In this document: positions 9,117-17,212 of the stretch, piece by piece | Layout: each line of letters starts with the position of its first letter | Numbering within the stretch: position 1 is the first letter of the stretch | Assembly (NCBI RefSeq): GCF_009026825.1 | Contig: NZ_CP045032.1 | Span: forward strand, 1,612,001-1,676,000 | Direction: 5' to 3' | Source of the DNA: Corynebacterium urogenitale | Lineage (GTDB): Bacteria > Actinomycetota > Actinomycetes > Mycobacteriales > Mycobacteriaceae | DNA: 64,000 bases | Made by a program: the position numbers and the translations under genes | Notes under the pieces: model-generated | Told to the model about the DNA's origin: nothing | Seen by the model: only the letters and a program-made list of their open reading frames with translations | The model's database searches: none

Positions 9117-9627
9117 TAGTGCTCTCGCCTCCTGCGAAGACTCTGAGTTCACGACTTGCCGGGCGCCACAAAGCCGCCCGATGGGCACGTAACTTCTTGA
9201 AGTGGGAAGACGTTACTTCTTCCAAGGCGTCGAGGTAGGCAGGGATCAAGTCCTTGGGCAGGCGCAGCCCCACAGTCAGATGGGGGATCCACCTGCAACC
9301 ACGACCATCTGGATTGGCTGCACTAATCTGCCGCGCTGCTATCTCTAGCTCATCACTGGTCTCCAGCAACCATGCGACAGTTCGCTTGCTCTTCGTTCCG
9401 AAAACCACCGTCCCAACGCGACGAAACTCCGCTGGCACCACCGGCGGCAAAAGCTCTGCAGCCCGTTGCACGACCGGTTCACTTATGCGCGGAGCAAAAG
9501 TGATAGTGATGTGAGGAGTCTGGTTCTGCTTGGGAAAACCTCGTGCCTCTAACTCCTCGAAAATCGCACGCACTTGCTGCTCATCTGAGGGGTCAAGGTA
9601 CAGCAGGATGTTATCGGGGGATGTCAT
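9109..9627 (-). CDS. 2'-5' RNA ligase superfamily protein
   Basis: 172 residues with two H-x-T-x motifs, PHITITF (His39) and PHLTVGL (about residue 117), the paired active-site histidines of the 2H phosphoesterase / 2'-5' RNA ligase superfamily. Such proteins are cytoplasmic cyclic phosphodiesterases or ligases acting on RNA ends or small cyclic nucleotides; the substrate cannot be predicted. It is the first gene of a two-gene unit: its stop overlaps the GTG start of the membrane protein downstream. Confidence 0.85.
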   Translation of the reverse strand: MTSPDNILLYLDPSDEQQVRAIFEELEARGFPKQNQTPHITITFAPRISEPVVQRAAELLPPVVPAEFRRVGTVVFGTKSKRTVAWLLETSDELEIAARQISAANPDGRGCRWIPHLTVGLRLPKDLIPAYLDALEEVTSSHFKKLRAHRAALWRPASRELRVFAGGESTSD

Positions 9628-9704
9628 GCGTTGCGTTTACTCCTCCTGCCATTGTGCTCGAACTTCATGGCGGGCGCAGGACCAGTGATCTCGGGGTATG
9701 AATG

Positions 9705-10265
9705 CTAACCTAACCGCGCTTTTAATCTGGCCTCGACCTGTGGCCATTCCTCTGGGGTGATGGAGAAATAGTCCAGATTGACCACGGAACCATCCGCGCC
9801 CCGCCGATAGTTGCGCAAAGTCCCTTCAAACGTAGCGCCAAGCGCAGCAATTGCTCTGCGGGAGCGGCCGTTCCGGCTATCACAACGTAGGGCAACCCGA
9901 TGGAAACCTCGTTCCTCGAAACAGTGTTTCAACAGCAAGTACTTAGCAGTAGGGTTCACGACCGTTCCTCGAGCTTGTTGCCCGTAATAGGTGGATCCGA
10001 CCTCCGTACGCAATCCCTCGACAATGCCGTACAGTGCGGTCCGCCCGACGAACTCGTCGTTGTAGAGGACTGCCCAAGCCTGGGTACCAGAGCTTTCGAT
10101 CATGCTGTGGAGCTGCTGTTCAACGTCCTCAACACTGTCGGGCACGGGCGTGGCCATGCCTTGCCAGGCCTCGGCTTCCACTAGGTCGAAGAACTCCGGT
10201 GCGTCTGCGACCTCGAGCGGTCGTAGGGTCACTGGGCCAGAGCTTAGGATCACGTCGTGCTGCAT
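9705..10265 (-). CDS. GNAT family N-acetyltransferase (RimJ/RimL type)
   Basis: 186 residues. The order of elements matches RimJ/RimL-like acetyltransferases: VTLRPLEVADAPEFF at the N-terminus, GRTALYGIV, EVGSTYYGQQARGTVVNPTA around the acetyl-CoA loop, and HRVALRCDSRNGRSRRAIAALG in the C-terminal part. It should transfer an acetyl group to a protein N-terminus or a small amine. It is monocistronic, reading away from the decay zone at 10400-13020. Confidence 0.88.
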   Translation of the reverse strand: MQHDVILSSGPVTLRPLEVADAPEFFDLVEAEAWQGMATPVPDSVEDVEQQLHSMIESSGTQAWAVLYNDEFVGRTALYGIVEGLRTEVGSTYYGQQARGTVVNPTAKYLLLKHCFEERGFHRVALRCDSRNGRSRRAIAALGATFEGTLRNYRRGADGSVVNLDYFSITPEEWPQVEARLKARLG

Positions 10266-10447
10266 GTTTTCTGACGCTACACTTCATTCTCTCCACTAGG
10301 TGCACCTAGACGCAGGAACCTGCTACGTGTGCCCCACCCCCACACCATTATCCGCTGTCCACTTCCTGGCTCTGTCACCATCGACATGTGCGGACCACGG
10401 CGCGCTCGTACCCTGCCACTTCGAGTGCTCCGATACGTTGCTGCCAG

Positions 10448-10834
10448 TCATATCGCATCCCAGCTGGACACCGAAGTCAACAATCCCGCGTTTTTGAACG
10501 CGCACATAAGCAGGTAGCACTCCTCCTCATGACTTGTTCGCCCAGGATTGGCAAAGTGCCAGGCGAGAGCTCACCTCATGTGCTCGGGAGTCGCCCACAC
10601 ATTCTCGATGAGCCCAGGGCAGTGACGGCGAAGGCCACGCATTCGCTTGCTAAAAAGAGCCATGCGTGCTGCCCTCACGTGTGTCGAACACAGCCCCTCC
10701 AATCCGTCCGGACCATCAGTGACCAGTGCACGGACAAAAGCCTCGTGGCGCTGACGCAGTACCTCCCTGTCCTCATGCCTCATAGAGCCATTTTCAGCAG
10801 TCCCGGGAGTACCACGGCTCTTATCCAGTGCCAC
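10448..10834 (-). pseudogene. Broken partner gene of the DUF692 cassette (SCO6045-like)
   Basis: The open frame 10571-10834 (87 residues) contains LRQRHEAFVRALVTDG and ARMALFSKRMRGLRRHCPGL. These follow the pattern of the small protein that accompanies DUF692 enzymes in actinobacteria (R-Q-x-A-L-x-x-A-L-V-x-G ... A-R-R-A-L-L-x-K-R), known from Streptomyces as the SCO6045-like domain. A TGA at 10571-10573 cuts it, but the same frame continues with HEEECYLLMCAFKNAGLL to a second TGA at 10448-10450, which fits the next part of the domain. It lies 49 bp downstream of the DUF692 gene on the same strand. I infer a decayed gene rather than a short functional one. Confidence 0.6.
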
Positions 10835-10883
10835 GACCCTCCACCTCTACGCGTAGCCCAGAGGCCGGTGTGATGCGCCGAAC

Positions 10884-11993
10884 CTAAGCGACATCCGCGA
10901 GGGCATGCAGTTCTGCGAAATGCTCCGCCCGAGGCGGAAAGTTATCGTCTCGCTCTAACATCAGGGGCAGCGGACCAACCTCGGCTAAGACCGCCTCCGC
11001 TAGTTCCAGAACCGCACGAATCACAGGGTCAGCGTGTGTGCCGTGGTACATGTGCTCAGTCCACCTGCCTCCAGCGATGTGGCAGTAGGCGATACGGTCC
11101 AGCGGCATGGCGAGGATATCGCTCAACGGATCTCGGCCATGGTTAGTGGCATTAGCCCAGACGTTGGCAATGTCTAACACCAACAGGGTGTCCGTGCGCT
11201 CCAGCAGTTCCGTGACGAATCTTCCTTCCGGGATCTCCGGCTCCGGCCATTCCACGAGAGTGGCGATAGGTTCCAAGGCCAAAGGCACACGCAGAGACTC
11301 TTTCGCTTCCTGCACGTTATCCACCATCGCGTCCAATTGCAGCCGGGATAGTGGCACTGGCAGCAGGTGACCTGCCTTCAGCACCTCCTGGTGCAGGGAG
11401 TCGTAGCCTGGGTCTGCCTGAGCGCGGACTAGCGCAATATGCTCGCTGATCAGGGGCGACGCGTACAGTTCCGCGATCCTATTGAGCATTCTCAGCGTCT
11501 GAGGATCCGGGCAGTTCGAAGACCCGAGGGACAGTGAGACCCCGTGAGTGACCACTGGTATCTGGCCTCGGACAAAAGACACCACGCGCGGATCAGGTGC
11601 ACTGACTGACATGTTTTCTGCAAGCACTTCAACGAAGGCTGGGGTGAAAATGAGCCAGATGGTGAGCACCGCACTACCAGTCCTTCCACGAAGGAATCCG
11701 TCTCGGATAAGACCCTGCTCTAAAGCCTCGAGGTACGGGCCAATCGGCGACACCGGCGCGTTACGCGCCGCAAAGGAATTCGTGTTTCCACGGGCCAATT
11801 GTGCCAACCCGTGAAGTGGATCATTGAGCGCTCTGCGGTACAGCGGGCGTGGGTTATGAGCCTCGTGTGTGTGGGCGAAGCGATCCTCCAACAAGTTGGA
11901 GGTAGTGAGAACCGCTGCTTACTCTCCGTTGAACCCCGCCAACATCCAACCTTCCTCGGGGTCATATCGGCTCCGTGTATCGGCTGGCTTCAT
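10884..11993 (-). pseudogene. DUF692 (MbnB/TglH-like) oxygenase fused to a TIGR04222 remnant, interrupted
   Basis: The open frame 10884-11894 encodes 336 residues. From about residue 95 it is a DUF692 protein, the multinuclear-iron oxygenase family that modifies cysteines of ribosomal peptides: FVEVLAENM, VVTHGVSLSLGSS, LISEHIALV, LDIANVWANATNHG, CHIAGG and MLERDDNFPP carry the His, Glu, Asp and Asn metal ligands. The usual first strand (GVGxR) is missing. Instead the first 90 residues (NDPLHGLAQLARG, YLEALEQGLIRDGFL) look like the middle of a TIGR04222 membrane protein, the usual upstream neighbour. That similarity extends upstream (DPEEGWMLAGFNGE) across a TAA at 11919-11921 to an ATG at 11991-11993. 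An in-frame deletion appears to have joined the two genes. Confidence 0.6.
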
Positions 11994-12036
11994 GTGCAGA
12001 CAGCCAACGCCTTAACCCTTCGAGCCCCAGCCGTAG

Positions 12037-13017
12037 AACTTCCAATGTGGGACGTGGGGTGGAACCACCATTGTCGACGTAATCAGCGCAGAGCAACTGT
12101 CCGAAGGGATCCCCATAACGGATCTAACAGGACATGATGTATTTCCTAGTTTGATGAACACCCACGCACACCTCTTCTCCGACGGCAAGCCCTTACCGTC
12201 GATCTCTGCTTCTCCGGCAATCAAACGCCTCCTCGGCGCTGTACTCCACGGTCCGATCGGTCGCACTATTCTGCGTTCGAGGACGCGCAAGAATGTACTC
12301 ACACAACTCCACACTGGCGTGACGACCATCCGCAGCCTAGGAGATTTTCGGTAACGAGGTTCTCACGGTACGCGACAAGATCAATGCAGGTAAGACCCCC
12401 TGACCGATGATTTTGGCCTCGGGTCCGCTTCTGGCTGCAACCGGCCGAGTGACCGACGCACGCTCCTTGGGTGAGGCAGGACGAGCACAGCTCACCACCG
12501 AGGAAATGGCGGCCATCTGCGAAGAGGCACACAATGCCGGCAAGGTCGTCGCCGCTCACGTACAGGGCGAGACCGACCTGCTAGCTGCGCTGCGGGCCGG
12601 AGTGAACACGATAGAGCACGGCTGCACTCTTTCGCCGGAAGCAGTAGAGCTATTCCACGACAACCCGAAGGCACTTCAAGGACGCTCCTTCTTGGTGCCT
12701 ACCCTATGCGCAGCATTACCTTTCGCCGATCTGGACCAGTCGTAAAAAGGTTTCCGATGTGGTGAAAGGCAACGGCGAGAAGATTTTCCGCGGTATGGTC
12801 GAAGAGCTTCAAGGTGCGCTCGAACACGACGTGGCTCTCGGCATCGGTAATGACTCCGCGATGACGTACCTGACGCACTATGACTTCTGGCGCGAGTTGG
12901 AAGCATGGACCATGTACGGCGGACTCTCGAGGGCGCACGTGCTTAACGTCACCACTCAAGGCAACGCCGACATGTTGGGGCTCACTTCTAAAGGTCGCAT
13001 CGAGCCAGGTAAGGAGA
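12037..13017 (+). pseudogene. Amidohydrolase family remnant with several frame breaks
   Basis: Successive frames carry a metal-dependent amidohydrolase of the imidazolonepropionase / prolidase-like group: DLTGHDVFPSLMNTHAHLF (metal motif H-x-H), LHTGVTTIRSLGDF, then after one extra base near 12346 GNEVLTVRDKINAGKTP, a TGA at about 12399, MILASGP, VVAAHVQGETDLLAALRAG and VNTIEHG. Another frame change near 12740 leads to ALGIGNDSAMTYLTHYDFWR and SKGRIEPGK, where similarity stops abruptly at about 13017, next to the end of the opposing gene. The N-terminus is also eroded. At least three lesions make a functional enzyme impossible. Confidence 0.82.
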
Positions 13018-13026
13018 TCTGCTGCT

Positions 13027-13542
13027 TTACTTGTGCAGCTGCTGAAGGAGGCGTGCATCCAGAGGAAGTTGAACTGAACCCTTTGCGGTTGGGTACACAA
13101 CACAGCCGGTGAGAGTCTGGAAGTCACCGGCCAGTCCCCATTCGCCCTCACAATATGCCGGTGCCTTACCGCTAACCTTCACGGTGCTGTTTGGACCAGC
13201 GATCGCCAGCGCTAGGCCAAACTTATTTCCCCAAGCCTCTGCGTGGGAGTTAGGCCCCACTGCGATTGCTGCAGGGGCACCGAATCCGGAAGCCTTGGTG
13301 ACAGCCTTGCCGCCATCAACGGATGCGCCTAGAGCAATGGCGTTGGTTGCGGTGGCCGAGGCTTTGCCGTTTTCTGCGTTCTGGTTAGGCAACGCACCCG
13401 CTAGCTTGACCTTACCGACGGTTGGCTGAGGGAGTGGAGAGTCGACGGTGGCCGCTCCCGCGGTACCCACGCCGGCGGCGGTAGTACCTGCGACGAAAGC
13501 GAGAGCGATGCCGGTACGACGAAGAACAGTAGAGATGCTCAT
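13027..13542 (-). CDS. Secreted Ala/Gly-rich protein (DUF6764-like)
   Basis: 171 residues from the ATG at 13542, chosen because it opens with a signal peptide (MSISTVLRRTGIALAFVAG, cleavage probably after AGA near residue 30) and has AGGA nine bases upstream. The mature part alternates short alanine- and glycine-rich strands (KASATATNAIALGASVDGG, AIAVGPNSHAEAWGNKFG, ALAIAGPNSTVKVSG), the look of a beta-roll-like exported protein, and ends with two cysteines (AYCEGEW, TGCVVY). It resembles DUF6764 proteins of mycolic-acid bacteria, from memory only. Its C-terminus abuts the deletion edge of the amidohydrolase remnant, so its end may have been rebuilt. Confidence 0.65.
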   Translation of the reverse strand: MSISTVLRRTGIALAFVAGTTAAGVGTAGAATVDSPLPQPTVGKVKLAGALPNQNAENGKASATATNAIALGASVDGGKAVTKASGFGAPAAIAVGPNSHAEAWGNKFGLALAIAGPNSTVKVSGKAPAYCEGEWGLAGDFQTLTGCVVYPTAKGSVQLPLDARLLQQLHK

Positions 13543-13864
13543 GTGGTGATTCCTAACTGAGTAGAAAGATCCTGCCCGAGGCGCTGTGTGTCCTCCTTGG
13601 GCCTTGCATGAGTAGTTCGTCGCCAAACGACGCCAGGTTGGTTGCAAATCCGTCTACTAACCCCTGAATGGGGGTCACACTCATTACCCTTGGCGAATAA
13701 TTGCACGTCATCCTGCTGAGCCTTTCGCACGCACATGCTTCGAGTGCCTAGGTGAGTCAACAAGGAGAGCGTCACTGCTCACAGCAAAAAGAAAAGGCTC
13801 AGATGTAACAACGGAACAACACCCGTCTAACACCTGAGCACTCAATAGCCCCTAAGCAGGGAAC
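13543..13864. other. Intergenic space before ychF terminator
   Basis: 322 bp without a credible gene. It should hold the promoter of the secreted protein at 13027-13542 (its right part, read on the minus strand) and contains the ychF terminator at 13786-13839. I see nothing else in it. Confidence 0.5.
13786..13839 (-). terminator. Rho-independent terminator of ychF
   Basis: On the minus strand GCTCAGGTGT pairs with ACATCTGAGC (one G-U pair) around a loop of about 20 bases, and is followed by TTTTCTTTTT. It begins 25 bp after the ychF stop codon. Confidence 0.85.
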
Positions 13865-14950
13865 TCACACGTTGAACTTGAACTCCACGACGTCCCCGTC
13901 AGCCATCACGTAGTCCTTGCCCTCCTGGCGGACCTTGCCGTGAGCCCGAGCCTCGGCCATCGAGCCGAGCTCATCAAGGTCCTCGAAGGCTACGATCTCG
14001 GCTTTAATGAAGCCGCGCTCGAAATCTGTGTGGATCACACCTGCCGCCTGGGGGGCTGTGGAACCCTTGCGGATCGTCCATGCACGGGACTCCTTAGGCC
14101 CCGCGGTCAGGTAGGTCTGCAGACCTAGGGTGTCGAAACCCGCCTTGGCCAGCGTCTGCAGACCAGGCTCATCCTGCCCCACGGACGCCAGCAGCTCAGC
14201 GGCCTCCTCGTCGTCGAGCTCAAGCAGCTCCGCCTCGGTCGCCGCATCGAGGAACACACAATCCGCCGGCGCCACCAACTCACGCAGCTCGTTCTTCTTC
14301 TCCTCATCCGTCAACACGGCCTCATCGGAATTGAAGACGTAGAGGAATGGCTTGGCGGTCATCAGGTGCAGATCACGAACCGTTGCGAGCTCAATCTCAC
14401 CCTTGGCAGCCGCGGACGATAGCGTCCGCCCATCTTCCAAAATCTCCTGCGCCTTCTTGGCGCCCTCGACCTGCTCAGTCAGCTCCTTATTCTTACGGGC
14501 TTCCTTCTCCAAGCGCGGCAGCGCCTTTTCGATGGTTTGCAGGTCGGCCAGGATGAGCTCAGTCTCAATCACGGAGATGTCTGCGGATGGATCAACACGA
14601 CCGTCTACGTGGATCACATTGTCGTCGGAAAAGGCACGGACGACCTGGCAGATCGCGTCAGCCTCGCGGATGTTGGCGAGAAACGCATTGCCCATACCCT
14701 CGCCATCGGATGCTCCCTTCACGATGCCCGCGATGTCCACGAAGGACACAGTGGCTGGGAGAATCCGCTCCGAACCGAAGATCTCTGCCAGACGGTTCAG
14801 GCGCGGATCCGGTAGCTCCACCAGACCAACATTTGGCTCAATGGTGGCGAACGGATAGTTCGCTGCGAGCACGTCGTTACGAGTCAGGGCATTAAACAAG
14901 GTGGACTTGCCAACATTTGGCAGACCAACGATTCCGAGAGTAAGAGTCAC
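13865..14950 (-). CDS. ychF: Redox-regulated ATPase YchF (OLA1 family)
   Basis: 361 residues, full length. The P-loop GLPNVGKSTLFN sits at residues 8-19, the switch segment DIAGIVKGASDGEGMGNAFL at about 72-91, and the G4 element reads N-S-D-E (FNSDEAV) instead of N-K-x-D, as expected for this Obg-like family that prefers ATP over GTP. The C-terminal TGS-like domain (TAGPKESRAWTIRKGSTAPQ, HTDFERGFIKAEIV) is complete. YchF binds ribosomes and acts in stress and translation control. The gene is transcribed alone and ends at a strong terminator. Confidence 0.97.
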   Translation of the reverse strand: MTLTLGIVGLPNVGKSTLFNALTRNDVLAANYPFATIEPNVGLVELPDPRLNRLAEIFGSERILPATVSFVDIAGIVKGASDGEGMGNAFLANIREADAICQVVRAFSDDNVIHVDGRVDPSADISVIETELILADLQTIEKALPRLEKEARKNKELTEQVEGAKKAQEILEDGRTLSSAAAKGEIELATVRDLHLMTAKPFLYVFNSDEAVLTDEEKKNELRELVAPADCVFLDAATEAELLELDDEEAAELLASVGQDEPGLQTLAKAGFDTLGLQTYLTAGPKESRAWTIRKGSTAPQAAGVIHTDFERGFIKAEIVAFEDLDELGSMAEARAHGKVRQEGKDYVMADGDVVEFKFNV

Positions 14951-15297
14951 GCCCGCTATCCTATCCCCTCCTCAGGCGTGACCAAACCCGGGGAGTCATT
15001 TATAAATTCGTACTCAAGTGAGGAGTTCCCGCACTCCATCGGAAACTTGATTGTTACAGCAACGTCACACCCCCGCCATTGCCACACCCTTTTGAGACTT
15101 TTCCCAAGATTTTCCAAGATTTAGCTAGGTAAAACCTCTTCGCTCTGCCTATATTCATTGCACATCGTTAATGTGATCTCGCTCAAGCGCGGACATCTTA
15201 TGCGACATAGCCAACATGATTGTTGAACACTTCGGCATCGTGAGGGCCATGACACAACTAGATTTCCCGTGAACAGTGGCATCCGGCAGGAAGAGAA
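14951..15297. other. Divergent intergenic region between ychF and metP
   Basis: 347 bp without an open frame I can support. It must contain the promoters of ychF (minus) and metP (plus). It is AT-richer than its surroundings. I looked for a McbR-type TAGAC-N6-GTCTA operator, which would fit methionine transport, and did not find one. Confidence 0.5.
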
Positions 15298-16947
15298 ATG
15301 AGCATGGCAAGCACTACTCACAGCTCCCGCTCGAAAAGGGAGACATTCAATAACCGCCTGATGTTCATGATGGCTGCAATCGGCTCCGCCGTCGGCCTCG
15401 GCAACATTTGGCGCTTTCCCTACGTCGCGTACGAGAACGGCGGCGGCGCGTTCCTCGTCCCCTACCTGGTGGCACTGATCACCGCCGGCATCCCAATCCT
15501 GTGGTTCGACTTCGCCATTGGCCACCGCTACCGTGCCTCAGCTCCACTGGCATTCCGTCGCATTTCCCGCTGGGCCGAACCCATCGGCTGGTTCAAGGCA
15601 GGCGTCTGCTTCTTCATCGCCATCTACTACGCCGCGATTGTTGCCTGGGCTGGCCTCTACACCGTCAAGTCCTTCAACACGGCGTGGGGTGACGACCCTG
15701 AGTCCTACCTCATGGAGGAATTCCTCAAGCTGGACGCCGCCTCGACCTTCTCCGGCGAGTTCGTCACCCCGATTTTGCTGACGCTGATTGGCGTCTGGGT
15801 GTTCTCCATCATCGTGCTGGCTCTCAACGTCAACAAGGGAATCGGTGCGCTGACCCTGGTGTTCGTTCCGGTGCTCATTGTCCTGTTCGCCATCATGGTG
15901 GTCCGCGCCCTCTTCCTCGACGGCGCTCTCGAGGGCCTCAACGCCCTGTTCACCCCGGACTGGTCCGTTCTGACTGACAGCTCCGTGTGGATCGCAGCCT
16001 ACGGCCAGATCTTCTTCTCTCTGTCCGTCGGCTTCGGCATCATGATCACCTACGCCTCCTACCTGAAGGCCCGCACCAACCTCACTGGCACCGGCTCCGT
16101 CACCGCCTTCGCTAACTCGTCCTTCGAACTGCTCGCCGGTATTGGCGTGTTCGCAACCCTCGGCTTCATGGCCGTCGCCAGCGGAGTGGCCGTCGACGAA
16201 GTCGCAAGCTCCGGCATCGGTCTGGCATTCATCGCCTTCCCAACGATCATCAACGAAATGCCGATGGGCGCACTGTTCGGCGTGCTGTTCTTCGGCTCCC
16301 TGTTCCTTGCGGGCATCACCTCCCTGATCTCCATTCAAGAGGTTGTGTTCGCCGCCCTGCGCGAGAAGCTCGGCTGGAGCCGTTCCATGACCGCCATCGT
16401 CTTCGGCGGCCTGATGGGCATTCTGTCCACCGTCCTTTTCGCCTCCACCTCCGGTCTGGTGATTCTGGACATCATGGACAAGTGGACAAACAACCTGGGC
16501 ATCGTGTTCTGCGCTACCGTCGCGCTGCTCGTCGTCGGTTGGGTCACTGGCCGACGCAACGAGATCGCCCAGCACCTCAATGCCGTGTCTTCCTTGCGCG
16601 TCGGCGCGGTATGGGAGTTCTGTGCCTTTATTTTGACGCCAGTAACCCTCATCATCATGCTCGTCCTGGAGGTCAAAAGCATGCTTGCTGAGCCTTACGA
16701 GGGCTACGCCTCCGCACAGCTCAACCTCTACGGCTGGGGTGTTGTAGCGGCAATTATCGTCGCAGGCATCATCCTGTCCGTCCTTCCGTACAGCAAGAGG
16801 ACCACCACCGATGGCATCCCTGGCTCTGACTTTGGCGTCCCACCAAAGGGCCGCAAGAAGGGCGAGCCTAACCCCCTGGCAGCTGACACCGCGGTGAATG
16901 CAGCTACCACCGCCACTGTAGATTCTTCCGCTACCTCAAGGAGCTAA
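15298..16947 (+). CDS. metP: Na+-dependent symporter, NSS family (methionine/alanine importer large subunit)
   Basis: 549 residues and about twelve membrane helices. The first helix carries the neurotransmitter:sodium symporter signature IGSAVGLGNIWRFPYVAYEN (about residues 25-44), which lines the Na+ and substrate sites. The short gene immediately downstream encodes the MetS-type small subunit, and that pairing identifies this as the MetP component described in Corynebacterium glutamicum for methionine and alanine uptake. An AGGAAG site precedes the ATG. The hydrophilic C-terminal tail (about 45 residues, Ala/Thr-rich) is cytoplasmic. The substrate is inferred from the pairing, not from residues. 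Confidence 0.9.
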   Translation: MSMASTTHSSRSKRETFNNRLMFMMAAIGSAVGLGNIWRFPYVAYENGGGAFLVPYLVALITAGIPILWFDFAIGHRYRASAPLAFRRISRWAEPIGWFKAGVCFFIAIYYAAIVAWAGLYTVKSFNTAWGDDPESYLMEEFLKLDAASTFSGEFVTPILLTLIGVWVFSIIVLALNVNKGIGALTLVFVPVLIVLFAIMVVRALFLDGALEGLNALFTPDWSVLTDSSVWIAAYGQIFFSLSVGFGIMITYASYLKARTNLTGTGSVTAFANSSFELLAGIGVFATLGFMAVASGVAVDEVASSGIGLAFIAFPTIINEMPMGALFGVLFFGSLFLAGITSLISIQEVVFAALREKLGWSRSMTAIVFGGLMGILSTVLFASTSGLVILDIMDKWTNNLGIVFCATVALLVVGWVTGRRNEIAQHLNAVSSLRVGAVWEFCAFILTPVTLIIMLVLEVKSMLAEPYEGYASAQLNLYGWGVVAAIIVAGIILSVLPYSKRTTTDGIPGSDFGVPPKGRKKGEPNPLAADTAVNAATTATVDSSATSRS

Positions 16948-16952
16948 ACACC

Positions 16953-17126
16953 ATGACTGCACCAGCAATTATCCTGATGGTTCTGTTCATCCTGGTCATT
17001 TGGGGTGGCTTGGTCGCAACGATCACCATGCTCAGCGGCACCGATGATGACACAACTGGAGAGCTGGGTAACGCCCCAGGAACCGATGATGCATCACTCA
17101 CGCAAATCACGGAGGGCGTCCACTAA
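16953..17126 (+). CDS. metS: MetS-type small subunit of the NSS transporter
   Basis: 57 residues: one N-terminal membrane helix (APAIILMVLFILVIWGGL) and an acidic tail (TMLSGTDDDTTGELGN). It starts five bases after the metP stop with AAGGAG eight bases before the ATG, so the two are translationally linked. Proteins of this size and shape next to an NSS transporter are the small subunits required for MetP function in Corynebacterium. It is easily missed by annotation because of its length. Confidence 0.88.
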   Translation: MTAPAIILMVLFILVIWGGLVATITMLSGTDDDTTGELGNAPGTDDASLTQITEGVH

Positions 17127-17212
17127 GGCGACCGTCCTCTAGATCAACAAAAGTCGAGGCAATTTCACGCCCCAACACTGCAATCCCGTCCAGGTAGTGC
17201 ACAATAGGGAGA

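Noticed and set aside
10388-10873. A 161-codon plus-strand frame in the decay zone
   Set aside because: Its translation is Ser/Pro/His-rich without a domain, while the minus strand carries the DUF692 partner remnant.
14951-15297. Methionine-responsive operator or riboswitch before metP
   Set aside because: No McbR-like TAGAC-N6-GTCTA palindrome and no SAM or other riboswitch core was found.
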